DNA of 39,979 nucleotides from Succinatimonas sp. CAG:777 (GTDB lineage Bacteria; Pseudomonadota; Gammaproteobacteria; Enterobacterales; Succinivibrionaceae): assembly GCA_000431835.1 (NCBI GenBank), contig HF987947.1, positions 76,211-116,189 of the forward strand, in the 5' to 3' direction. Numbering within the stretch: position 1 is the first letter of the stretch; every line of letters begins with the position of its first letter. The notes below the pieces were generated by a model, which had not been told where the DNA came from, did no database searches, and was given only the letters and a program-made list of their open reading frames with translations. The translations under genes were made by a program, and so were the position numbers. This document shows, piece by piece, positions 8,882 to 15,556 of the stretch.

Positions 8882-9700
8882 TTAAGGCAACACCTCTTTT
8901 GCCGAAGCCCCCACAAAAAAAACTATGATTTCACATTTAGGATTTAATGCTCTTATATTATTCAGAGTAGATTTTATTGCAAAGTGAGACGCAGAAATAT
9001 CAGCTATAAGCAACAAGTAATCTTTTTGAACAGCTTCAAATGCTTCTGCTTGTCTTTGAGACTTAAACGTAAAGAACTTATTTAAAAAGTCTCCATATTT
9101 AGCTTTTGTATTTTGTGCACTCATAAAATAGGCTTTTGTACTTTCCACTACCTTAAAATATGGCAGGTTATGGAGATTTCCAACCATAGCTTTAACTACA
9201 TTGCAAGATTCAGTAATGTCATTTTCATTCACATTATGTTGTCTTAAAAACAATGTATATCCGTCATAATCAAATTCTATATTTTTGGTCAATTCTGTAA
9301 TCAACAGATCTGATACAAAATAACCTGCATTGATATGATAAGCAGTAACAGAAAATAAATAATCAAATCTTGATTTAGTTGTTTGATAAACAACTGTTTT
9401 AAAATCAAAGATATTTAATTCTCTGTCTAAGGTCCATATGCTTCCTCTTGCCAGTTTACAGAAAGTCTTATAATCTAATGATGTTTCAAGATAATCTATT
9501 GCTTTTTTTCTAAGAGTTTCATCTATATTATCTTCAAACTTGTATCCAAAAAATGTACATGGAGCGTAAGCATCAATCATATCGATCTCTTTCGTTAATC
9601 TTATGGTTTTGATTGTACCGTTATGCTCTAAATCAAATTCAAATGCATTCAAAATCTGAGTATAAATACATCTATCTTTAATAGAATAGATAAATCTCAT
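8882..9700 (-). CDS. Uncharacterised protein with a possible phosphoribosyltransferase-like C-terminus
   Basis: Not recognised with confidence. It is 272 aa from the ATG at 9700. A GTG nine bases upstream is in frame but sits inside the ribosome site AGGTGG, which is 5 nt before the ATG, so the ATG is the better start. There is no signal peptide or clear membrane segment. The C-terminal part has YLLLIADISASH followed by an amphipathic helix and EIIVFFVG, which recalls the PRPP loop and next strand of ComF-type phosphoribosyltransferases. The second acidic residue and the TTG turn of the classic VDDVxTTG motif are missing, so it may be inactive or unrelated. The gene is visibly AT-richer than carB and msrAB, stands alone, and lies between two terminator-bearing repeats, which fits acquired DNA. 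Confidence 0.6.
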   Translation of the reverse strand: MRFIYSIKDRCIYTQILNAFEFDLEHNGTIKTIRLTKEIDMIDAYAPCTFFGYKFEDNIDETLRKKAIDYLETSLDYKTFCKLARGSIWTLDRELNIFDFKTVVYQTTKSRFDYLFSVTAYHINAGYFVSDLLITELTKNIEFDYDGYTLFLRQHNVNENDITESCNVVKAMVGNLHNLPYFKVVESTKAYFMSAQNTKAKYGDFLNKFFTFKSQRQAEAFEAVQKDYLLLIADISASHFAIKSTLNNIRALNPKCEIIVFFVGASAKEVLP

Positions 9701-9861
9701 AAAGTCCACCTTTCATTATATTTTCTGTTTTATTTACCTCTGTTATTTTATATAACATCATTCCATAATCTGATTACCATTGCTTTAATTTAGTTAAGAA
9801 GAAAACATTGAGTTGTTTATCATATGAATCATATTTTCGACAGTTGTACTAATGTGTACAA
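9701..9861. other. AT-rich upstream region of the uncharacterised gene
   Basis: Contains the AGGTGG ribosome site for the minus-strand gene. A TATAAT-like box sits only about 15 nt before its ATG, with no good -35. I see no other clear element. Confidence 0.3.
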
Positions 9862-9978
9862 ATGCACTATTCTTCAATTTTTGATGTGTATGACTTAGAG
9901 GAACTCCTTGACTTAACCATCAACAATCGTTTCAGTTGGGATTTATATTTTATGAGTGCTATAGGCTGTAGTTGTTGA
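9862..9978 (+). pseudogene. Possible 5' fragment of a dCMP/cytidine deaminase-family gene
   Basis: A 38-codon frame runs from ATG 9862 to TGA 9976. Its second half, NNRFSWDLYFMSAIGCSC, resembles the start of dCMP deaminases (R-x-SWDEYFM-x-x-A). The zinc-binding HAE and PCxxC motifs that should follow are absent, and no continuation in another frame is convincing. There is no good ribosome site. If real, it is a remnant; the match covers fewer than 15 residues and could be chance. Confidence 0.22.
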
Positions 9979-10074
9979 GTGAGGAAAATTAACTCTAACC
10001 AAGGTAGGATTTTTCTGGGTCTACATGGAGATCACCAAAAGAAATAAGATGAGCATTCTGACTAGTTACCAAAA

Positions 10075-10152
10075 CTAAAGAAGAGGCTCTAAAGTGTTCC
10101 TTAGAGCATCTCGTGTTTTATGGTAATCTTATTTAATGAATTTTTACAAACT
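10075..10152 (+). repeat. Imperfect direct repeat, copy 2
   Basis: Shares an exact 20-nt block (10075-10094) and a degraded remainder with 8618-8698. It ends about 15 nt from the 3' end of msrAB. Confidence 0.55.
10083..10119 (+). terminator. Degraded terminator-like hairpin downstream of msrAB
   Basis: GCTCTAA (10086-10092) pairs with TTAGAGC (10101-10107), followed by TCTCGTGTTTT. It is a decayed copy of the carAB terminator. In plus orientation it serves no intact gene; on the minus strand it could weakly end msrAB. Confidence 0.45.
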
Positions 10153-10166
10153 TACTATCTAATCTT

Positions 10167-11132
10167 TTACTTTACGTACTTTTTAAACTCCCCGTAGCCT
10201 TTCTCATCTAATTCTTCAAAAGGAATAAACCTTAAGGCGGAGCTGTTAATGCAGTAGCGCAAACCACCTGTTTCTTTAGGACCGTCAGTAAAGACATGAC
10301 CTAAATGAGCATTACTGGTCTTACTTCTAACCTCAATTCTCTGACGATTTAAAGAAGTATCTAAATGCCGTGACAGGACAGTGTCAGCAATTGGCTTTGA
10401 AAAAGCAGGCCAACCGCATCTGGATTCGCATTTATCTGTTGAGACAAATAGTGGGGCTCCTGTAATAGGATCAACGTAAATACCTTTCTTAAAATTGTCA
10501 TTGTGCTCTCCTTTAAATTTAGGATCAGTTGCTGCATGCTGTGTAACTTCATAAGCTTGAGCTGAAAGTTTGGTCTTTAGAGTTTCTCTGTCAGGTGCTT
10601 GATATTTATCAGGATCTACAAACTGCTTTTTATCCTCTTTAAGATCATTTAGTGAGGAAAAATCGATATGGCAGTAACCTTGAGTATTCTTTTTTAAATA
10701 ATCCTGATGGTAATCCTCAGCGTTGTAGAAGTTACGTAATCTGCCCTTTTGAGTTACTATCTTTTTCTCGTACTTTCTCTGCTCATCAGCAAAGACTTCG
10801 TCTATGGTTGCAATGTCATCATCATAGAAGTAGTAAATACCGGTTCTGTACTTAGTACCGCTATCCTCGCCCTGCTTATTTAAGGACACAGGATCGATTA
10901 TCTTAAAGAACTGACGTAACAGTGTTTTTAGAGCTACCTTATCTGAATCGTAGGTAACCTCTACAGTTTCAGCAGCACCGGTAATGCCTGACTTTACCTC
11001 TTCATAAGCTGGAGACTTTACATCTGAGTTTGCATAACCTGTAACTGCAAAAAGCACTCCATCTATACGTGAGAAGTACTCTGATACTCCCCAAAAGTAG
11101 CCACCTGCTAGATAAATAACCTTTTTTGACAT
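10167..11132 (-). CDS. msrAB: MsrA-MsrB fusion methionine sulfoxide reductase, MsrA catalytic Cys replaced by Tyr
   Basis: A 321-aa cytoplasmic fusion. The MsrA domain (about 1-160) normally reduces Met-S-sulfoxide and the MsrB domain (about 185-321) Met-R-sulfoxide. MsrB keeps CGWPAF and the catalytic motif RYCIN (Cys294) and lacks the two CxxC zinc pairs, as in other fused MsrBs. In MsrA the resolving segment GYCHI (Cys154) and the YHQDYL motif are intact. The signature GCFWG reads GYFWG: residue 12 is TAC (11097-11099) where TGC is expected, so the S-sulfoxide activity should be lost. The spacing GVSEYF is also unusual. There is no signal peptide or thioredoxin domain. The gene lies 52 nt after the metQ-like pseudogene on the same strand and may share its transcript. 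Confidence 0.93.
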   Translation of the reverse strand: MSKKVIYLAGGYFWGVSEYFSRIDGVLFAVTGYANSDVKSPAYEEVKSGITGAAETVEVTYDSDKVALKTLLRQFFKIIDPVSLNKQGEDSGTKYRTGIYYFYDDDIATIDEVFADEQRKYEKKIVTQKGRLRNFYNAEDYHQDYLKKNTQGYCHIDFSSLNDLKEDKKQFVDPDKYQAPDRETLKTKLSAQAYEVTQHAATDPKFKGEHNDNFKKGIYVDPITGAPLFVSTDKCESRCGWPAFSKPIADTVLSRHLDTSLNRQRIEVRSKTSNAHLGHVFTDGPKETGGLRYCINSSALRFIPFEELDEKGYGEFKKYVK

Positions 11133-11184
11133 TCTCTTACCCCTTGTACACCTATGTACGAATTCTTATTGTTATGAGCTGTTG

Positions 11185-11997
11185 CTAGTACTTAAAAGCA
11201 GGAATCAATGCGCCTTTGTAGGAATTTGAGATGATGTCAGCTACCTCTTTTGTGTGGTATAACTCAACAATGTGCTGATACAGAGGATCATCTTTTTCTG
11301 CCTCTCTTGTGGCAATCACATTAACAAATGGATTTTCAAGTCCCCATCCTTCAGTCTTTTCTGTATAGATAGCATCAGTACGAGGGGTTAAGCCATGATC
11401 TACAGCATAGCCACCGTTAATAAAGCCTACGGTTACATCTGGTAGTGCGTTGTAAGTATTAGCAGCATCTACAAAAAAGAACTTTAAGTTCTGTTTGTTC
11501 TCAACTACATCTTAACGACCTGGTAAGTAACCTGCTCCATCCTTAATCTTTATAAAACCAAGATCTTCTAATACACGAAGACCTCGACCTGTAGAGATAG
11601 GATCATTAGCTAAGGTTACGGTATCACTAGCTTTTATGTCTTTTGGTGACTTAATCTTGTCAGAGTATAAAGATAAAGGAGTAATCACAGTGGTGCCGAT
11701 AGCAACTAAATGGTAGTTATGCTCTTTAGACTCTGTCTTTAAAAAAGCGCCGGTTTGGAAAGCATTTAAATCAATCTCGCCATCTTCTAATGCTAGATTT
11801 GGCAATGGATAAGTTGCAAAACGAACTAACTCTAGATTTACACCCTCTTTTCTTAACTTATCGATAATTGGTTGCCAGAATTCGTTGTTTTCACCTACTA
11901 CACAAACCTTTACATTGGTCTTATCCCAAGCTTGTGCCTGAGTTGATACTATAGCTAAAACTACTGATGCTAATACTGACTTTACTGATAATTTCAT
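11185..11997 (-). pseudogene. metQ: MetQ/NlpA-family methionine-binding protein gene broken by an in-frame stop
   Basis: The frame reads through from ATG 11997 to TAG 11185 as a complete MetQ-like periplasmic binding protein, except for one TAA at 11512-11514 after ...AGYLPGR. The same frame continues as DVVENKQNLKFFFVDAAN and ends NSYKGALIPAFKY, matching the family's second half. One base change explains the loss. The signal peptide (MKLSVKSVLASVVLAIVSTQ, cleaved after AQA) has no lipobox Cys, unlike E. coli MetQ. I start at ATG 11997 rather than the upstream in-frame TTG at 12009; GGAT lies about 6 nt before it. No metN or metI is adjacent. Stop readthrough is possible but unsupported. Confidence 0.85.
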
Positions 11998-12052
11998 GAT
12001 GTTATCCAATTCTTTTAAATCAATATGAGCATTTACTTTGAAAATTTAGGTC

Positions 12053-12079
12053 AAAAAAAAGAGCTCATTGAGAGCCCTT
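12053..12079 (-). terminator. Intrinsic terminator between the Met/Cys-rich mini-gene and metQ
   Basis: On the minus strand AAGGGCTC (12079-12072), loop TCAAT, GAGCTCTT (12066-12059), then a run of T (A 12053-12060 on the plus strand). It lies about 30 nt after the mini-gene stop and about 55 nt before the metQ ATG. It could simply end the mini-gene or act as an attenuator for metQ-msrAB. Confidence 0.8.
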
Positions 12080-12109
12080 CTTGTGTTTTTTTTGCTTGCT
12101 ATGTGTTAA

Positions 12110-12271
12110 TTACAAGGCTCCACCTGACATTGACAGATAACACATACACATAGCACACATGAACATCATTGAAGAGAACACGGTTAATTTAGGATCTTGT
12201 TTTGCAAGCTTTGCAATGCTTATTGCATTGTCTGTGCTGTCAATTAAATATGTGTTAACTGCGTTTTTCAT
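12110..12271 (-). CDS. 53-aa mini-protein with a Met/Cys-rich C-terminus, possible leader peptide
   Basis: ATG 12271 follows GAGGAA at about 9-nt spacing, a good ribosome site, and gives 53 aa. An in-frame upstream extension to 12310 has no such site. The N-terminal two-thirds is ordinary and soluble (TYLIDSTDNAISIAKLAKQD). Residues 35-48, MMFMCAMCMCYLSM, hold six Met and three Cys in fourteen residues. An intrinsic terminator follows, then metQ and msrAB, both concerned with methionine. That arrangement suggests a regulatory leader peptide; 53 aa is long for one. The alternative is a small membrane-associated or metal-binding peptide. No family is recognised. Confidence 0.55.
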   Translation of the reverse strand: MKNAVNTYLIDSTDNAISIAKLAKQDPKLTVFSSMMFMCAMCMCYLSMSGGAL

Positions 12272-12578
12272 TTTTACTATTCCTCGTTGGTATGAATTTA
12301 GTCTAATCAAACAAAAAAACTTTGGCTAATACTATATTTGAATTGTCGGCTATAGCTATTTTCTATATTTAAATACTATTCAATAGTTTTTGTGAGAAAA
12401 CAAAGAGATAGCTAAATCTTAAAACTGAACATTTTGCACACAGTAAAATAAATTGTTCAGTAAAAAATATGAGCAATGTTAAATATTTTCAAGGGAGTTT
12501 AAGAAAATTTTGGTGCAAAAATAGATATTCTCTAAATTATTCCTATACTTAAGTTAGGTTTTAGATAAGGAGGTCACT
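12272..12578. other. Divergent intergenic region between the mini-gene and the acetyltransferase gene
   Basis: AT-rich, no gene seen. An 8-bp inverted repeat ACTGAACA (12424-12431) / TGTTCAGT (12454-12461), 22 nt apart, might be an operator. TATACT at 12544-12549 could be the -10 box of the acetyltransferase gene, without a clear -35. Confidence 0.3.
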
Positions 12579-13076
12579 ATGATCTCAATTAGAAAAGCAG
12601 ATTTTTCGGATGTAAAAGTTTTAAAACAATTAGCTGATGTCTTAGTACCAAACACTTTCAAGAGTGTTTTAAATACTTCTCAGATAGACTTTATGTTAGA
12701 CAAGTACTATTCACAGGAAGCTTTGCAGGATGCTATCAACTCAGGCAAAGTTTACTTTATAGCTAACTTAGATGGTGAAGATACAGCTGCAGTTTCAGTT
12801 ATACAGCATGGACCTGATCTTTTCTTGATGCAAAAGATCTATGTTGAGATAAAAAACCAGGGAAAAGGTGTAGGAACAGCTCTTTTTAATCATGTTGTAG
12901 AATATGTTAAGGAAAATCATCCAAAACCTTGCACAATAGAGTTACTAATTAACAAGCATAATCCTGGTCTTGATTTCTATGTAAAACAGGGAATGGAAAA
13001 AGTAAGAGACACTGGATTAGACATGGGTGATTTCTTTATTAACGAAGAGGTCTACTCTATGAAGGTTAATGGATAA
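12579..13076 (+). CDS. GNAT-family N-acetyltransferase
   Basis: A 165-aa single-domain GNAT protein; these move an acetyl group from acetyl-CoA to an amine on a small molecule or protein. The acetyl-CoA pyrophosphate loop is NQGKGVGTALF (Q-x-x-G-x-G type) near residues 92-102. It is preceded by the beta4 strand LFLMQKIYVE and followed by the C-terminal strand-helix FYVKQGMEKV. The substrate cannot be read from the sequence. The ATG follows AAGGAGGTCACT, an excellent ribosome site. It stands alone, divergent from the Met/Cys mini-gene, with a terminator-like hairpin 38 nt after the stop. Confidence 0.85.
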   Translation: MISIRKADFSDVKVLKQLADVLVPNTFKSVLNTSQIDFMLDKYYSQEALQDAINSGKVYFIANLDGEDTAAVSVIQHGPDLFLMQKIYVEIKNQGKGVGTALFNHVVEYVKENHPKPCTIELLINKHNPGLDFYVKQGMEKVRDTGLDMGDFFINEEVYSMKVNG

Positions 13077-13113
13077 ATTCTCTTAGAAGAGGATTTAATA
13101 ATGATATTTGTCT

Positions 13114-13158
13114 CGTTCTAGCTTAATTCACACAAGCTAGAACGTATTGAGAGTTTTA
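13114..13158 (+). terminator. Perfect 11-bp hairpin downstream of the acetyltransferase gene
   Basis: CGTTCTAGCTT (13114-13124), 9-nt loop, AAGCTAGAACG (13134-13144), then TATTGAGAGTTTTATA. The T-tract starts late and is broken, so termination may be weak. Confidence 0.5.
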
Positions 13159-13181
13159 TATGCAATGAGTAGGTGTACTAA

Positions 13182-13361
13182 AAGCAATTCTTATCGTGCA
13201 CTGGTGCGCTCGCATTTGTGATATTTTACTGCTACCCAAATAATAAAAGTGACTCTTGTCTTGTCGTAAAAATTTCTGCACTGATATTTATTACGATAGG
13301 TTCTTTTTGGATCATAAGCAAGTTGATCTATAAGTTAGGAGATTTCAAAGATGCTCGATAG
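13182..13361 (+). pseudogene. Remnant of a small two-helix membrane protein gene
   Basis: The frame is open from 13182 (after TAA 13179) to TAG 13359 with no in-frame ATG. It encodes ALAFVIFYCY and then ISALIFITIGSFWIISKLIY, two likely membrane spans, ending LGDFKDAR. An ATG at 13165 in another frame (MSRCTKSNSYRALVRSHL) overlaps its start, so one frameshift may have split a gene of about 65 codons. No family is recognised. It could also be a chance open frame. Confidence 0.3.
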
Positions 13362-13419
13362 CATTTCTAGCAGTACTGATAGCAAGAAAGCTCAGAATGC
13401 TATGGAAACAATCTCGTAA
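13351..13419 (+). CDS. 22-codon ORF overlapping the end of the membrane-protein remnant
   Basis: ATG 13351 follows GGAG (13338-13341) and overlaps the upstream stop (GATGCTCGATAG), an arrangement typical of translational coupling. The product MLDSISSSTDSKKAQNAMETIS (to TAA 13417) is polar with no known motif. It may itself be a truncated remnant. Confidence 0.2.
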   Translation: MLDSISSSTDSKKAQNAMETIS

Positions 13420-13913
13420 GAGCATCAAGTTTCTCCAATATCTTTTAAGTGGAGAAAACACTTAATAAGATAACTAAAAATCAAAACAAACATCATAGAA
13501 GTCTAGATAGAAAATCTAAGAAAAGGATCTTAAAAGCTAAAATCTTCCAATAAGAGACCTCCCCCTTCAAACAATACTCTCAAAACAAATTTTCTTAACA
13601 CAGTCTTTAGAATAAAAACAAAATACAGCATCCAAATGCCACAAAAAAATGCATTAATTATCAAAATTAGCGCTCTAAAAGTGTGCAATGCGCTTTTTTA
13701 ACAAATTTCCTGTTGTTTTCAAATTATCTTTAAAAATCAATTAAATAATAATTTTACGATTTCTTTGAAAAATAGACTTTACTTCAATTATCTTTACTAC
13801 ACTTAAGATATTTATTCTATCTTTATGTTTTATCTATATTTTTTAGGTATCGCACCATAATGCAACATATAGTAAAATATGACGTGTAGTTTTAGTGCCA
13901 GTACAAATATGCT
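13420..13913. other. Long AT-rich spacer upstream of glnA
   Basis: No gene seen. Small hairpins occur, e.g. TTTCTCC (13430-13436) / GGAGAAA (13451-13457) and AGCGC / GCGCT (13669-13694, before six T). GCACC-x-TAATGCA near 13852 loosely resembles an NtrC half-site, but no sigma-54 -24/-12 pair is visible on the plus strand. Confidence 0.35.
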
Positions 13914-13942
13914 TTGACAGAGTTCACTATAACCACGAAAAT
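13914..13942 (+). promoter_or_regulatory. Sigma-70-type promoter of glnA
   Basis: Perfect TTGACA (13914-13919), 17-nt spacer, GAAAAT (13937-13942). It predicts a start near 13949 and a leader of about 57 nt that contains a small hairpin GGGTA/TACCC (13963-13977) before the AGGAG ribosome site. Confidence 0.5.
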
Positions 13943-14005
13943 TTACTCAGACATTAAAGAACGGGTACGTAATACCCCATCAATTGAAAAATTAGGAGCA
14001 CCTAA

Positions 14006-15424
14006 ATGGCAATCAAGGATTACAGTGAAGTAAAAAAACTCATCGAAGATAACGACGTTGTTTTTGCTGATTTAAGATTTACTGACACTAAAGGTAAAGA
14101 GCAGCATATTTCTCTACCTATTTCTTGCATCGATGAGAAATTCTTCGAGCAGGGCAAGATGTTTGACGGTTCTTCAATCGCAGGCTGGCGTGGTATTGAT
14201 AAGTCAGACATGATCTTAATGCCTGATATCACCACCGTTATGTTAGATCCTTTCTATGCCGATCCAACCATTATCGTTCGTTGCGATATCTTAGAGCCAC
14301 AGACCTTAACTGGTTACGACCGTGATCCTCGTTCAGTTGCAAAGCGCGCTGAGGATTACTTAAAATCAACCGGTATCGGTGACAAGGCTTTCTTCGGTCC
14401 AGAGCCAGAATTCTTCTTATTTGATGATGTTCGTTTCAAGTCTGATATTTCAGGTTCATTCGTAGCTATCGATGATATCGAAGCTGCTTGGAACTCAGCT
14501 ACTGAGTACGAAGGCGGTAACAAAGGCTATCGTCCAGCAGTTAAAGGCGGTTACTTCCCAGTTCCTCCAGTAGATTCATCACAGGACATCCGTTCTGCAA
14601 TGTGTAAAGTAATGCAGGAGATGGGCTTAGTTATCGAAGCACACCACCACGAAGTTGCAACTGCAGGTCAGAACGAAATCGCTACTGAGTTCAACTCATT
14701 AACCAAGAAGGCTGATGAGGTTCAGATTTACAAGTATGTTGTACAGAACGTAGCAAACCAGTATGGTAAGACAGCTACCTTCATGCCAAAGCCAATTTAT
14801 GGAGACAACGGTTCAGGTATGCACTGTCACCAGTCAATCGGTAAAGATGGCAAGAACATCTTCGCAGGTAACTTATACGGCGGTCTATCACAGGAAGCTT
14901 TATGGTACATCGGTGGTATCATCAAGCACGCTAAGTCATTAAATGCTTTCACAAACCCATCAACCAACTCATACAAGCGTTTGGTTCCTGGTTTCGAGGC
15001 TCCTTTAATGTTAGCTTACTCAGCTGCTAACCGTTCAGCTTCAATCCGTATTCCATATGCAATCAATCCTAAGACTGCTCATATTGAGGTACGTTTCCCA
15101 GATTGTATGGCAAACCCATACTTAGCATTCGCTGCAATGTTAATGGCTGGCCTTGACGGTATCTTAAACAAGTTAGACCCAGGTGAGGCTATGGATAAGA
15201 ATCTATACGACTTACCACCTGAGGAAGCTGCTAACATCCCACAGGTTTGCGGTTCTTTAGATGAGGCTCTAAAGGCTTTACAGGCTGACCACGACTACTT
15301 AACTGCTGGTGGCGTATTCTCTGAGGATATGATTAACGCTTACATTGAGTTAAAGGCAGCTGAAGATACCCGCGTACGTTCAACTCCACATCCTGCTGAG
15401 TTCGAGCTGTACTACAGCCTATAA
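14006..15424 (+). CDS. glnA: Glutamine synthetase, type I
   Basis: ATP-dependent amidation of glutamate to glutamine; a dodecameric cytoplasmic enzyme. At 472 aa it matches proteobacterial GlnA (469 in E. coli). Visible motifs are MFDGSSIAGW near the N-terminus, the metal-binding FFGPEPEFFLFD, the ATP-binding segment KPIYGDNGSGMHCHQS, the glutamate-binding NRSASIRIP, and the adenylylation loop KNLYDLPPEE, whose Tyr marks the GlnE-regulated I-beta subtype. The ATG follows AGGAG at normal spacing. It heads the cluster glnA-gltB-gltD-gdhA, and the very regular codon choice fits high expression. Confidence 0.97.
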   Translation: MAIKDYSEVKKLIEDNDVVFADLRFTDTKGKEQHISLPISCIDEKFFEQGKMFDGSSIAGWRGIDKSDMILMPDITTVMLDPFYADPTIIVRCDILEPQTLTGYDRDPRSVAKRAEDYLKSTGIGDKAFFGPEPEFFLFDDVRFKSDISGSFVAIDDIEAAWNSATEYEGGNKGYRPAVKGGYFPVPPVDSSQDIRSAMCKVMQEMGLVIEAHHHEVATAGQNEIATEFNSLTKKADEVQIYKYVVQNVANQYGKTATFMPKPIYGDNGSGMHCHQSIGKDGKNIFAGNLYGGLSQEALWYIGGIIKHAKSLNAFTNPSTNSYKRLVPGFEAPLMLAYSAANRSASIRIPYAINPKTAHIEVRFPDCMANPYLAFAAMLMAGLDGILNKLDPGEAMDKNLYDLPPEEAANIPQVCGSLDEALKALQADHDYLTAGGVFSEDMINAYIELKAAEDTRVRSTPHPAEFELYYSL

Positions 15425-15445
15425 TTTAACGAAATGGGTTAAAAA

Positions 15446-15495
15446 CACCCCATCAAAAATGGGGTGATAATAATAAGAAAACTGTAAAAGTTTTC
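15446..15495 (+). ncRNA. glnA 3' UTR with two stable hairpins, possible 3'-UTR-derived small RNA
   Basis: CACCCCAT (15446-15453) / ATGGGGTG (15459-15466) is a perfect 8-bp stem with a CAAAA loop. GAAAACT (15477-15483) / AGTTTTC (15489-15495) is a second. The terminator follows at once, so a short stable RNA could be released. Enteric glnA 3' UTRs are known to give the sRNA GlnZ; homology here is not shown. Confidence 0.3.
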
Positions 15496-15499
15496 AAAA

Positions 15500-15528
15500 A
15501 AGGGCCCGTTTAGGGCCCTTATTGTATA
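15500..15528 (+). terminator. Terminator-like hairpin between glnA and gltB
   Basis: AAGGGCCC (15500-15507), loop GTTTA, GGGCCCTT (15513-15520), then ATTGTATATA. The stem is strong but the T-tract poor, so partial readthrough into gltB, 36 nt downstream, is likely. Confidence 0.6.
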
Positions 15529-15556
15529 TATACCACTCGCAAAAGGTGACACATAA

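Noticed and set aside
8824..8928. 34-codon plus-strand ORF (MFSHKYTIEKYVLKEDF...) with AAGGT upstream
   Set aside because: Its second half is antisense to the end of the unknown minus-strand gene and low in complexity; no conserved motif.
9930..9950. GTTTCAGTT in the 9.9 kb patch as a stray CRISPR repeat
   Set aside because: Only the first nine bases match the repeat; the rest differs and no second unit is present.
13650..13913. NtrC and sigma-54 control sites for glnA
   Set aside because: GCAC half-sites are present by eye, but no proper dyad and no TGGCAC-N5-TTGC on the correct strand; the sigma-70 boxes fit better.
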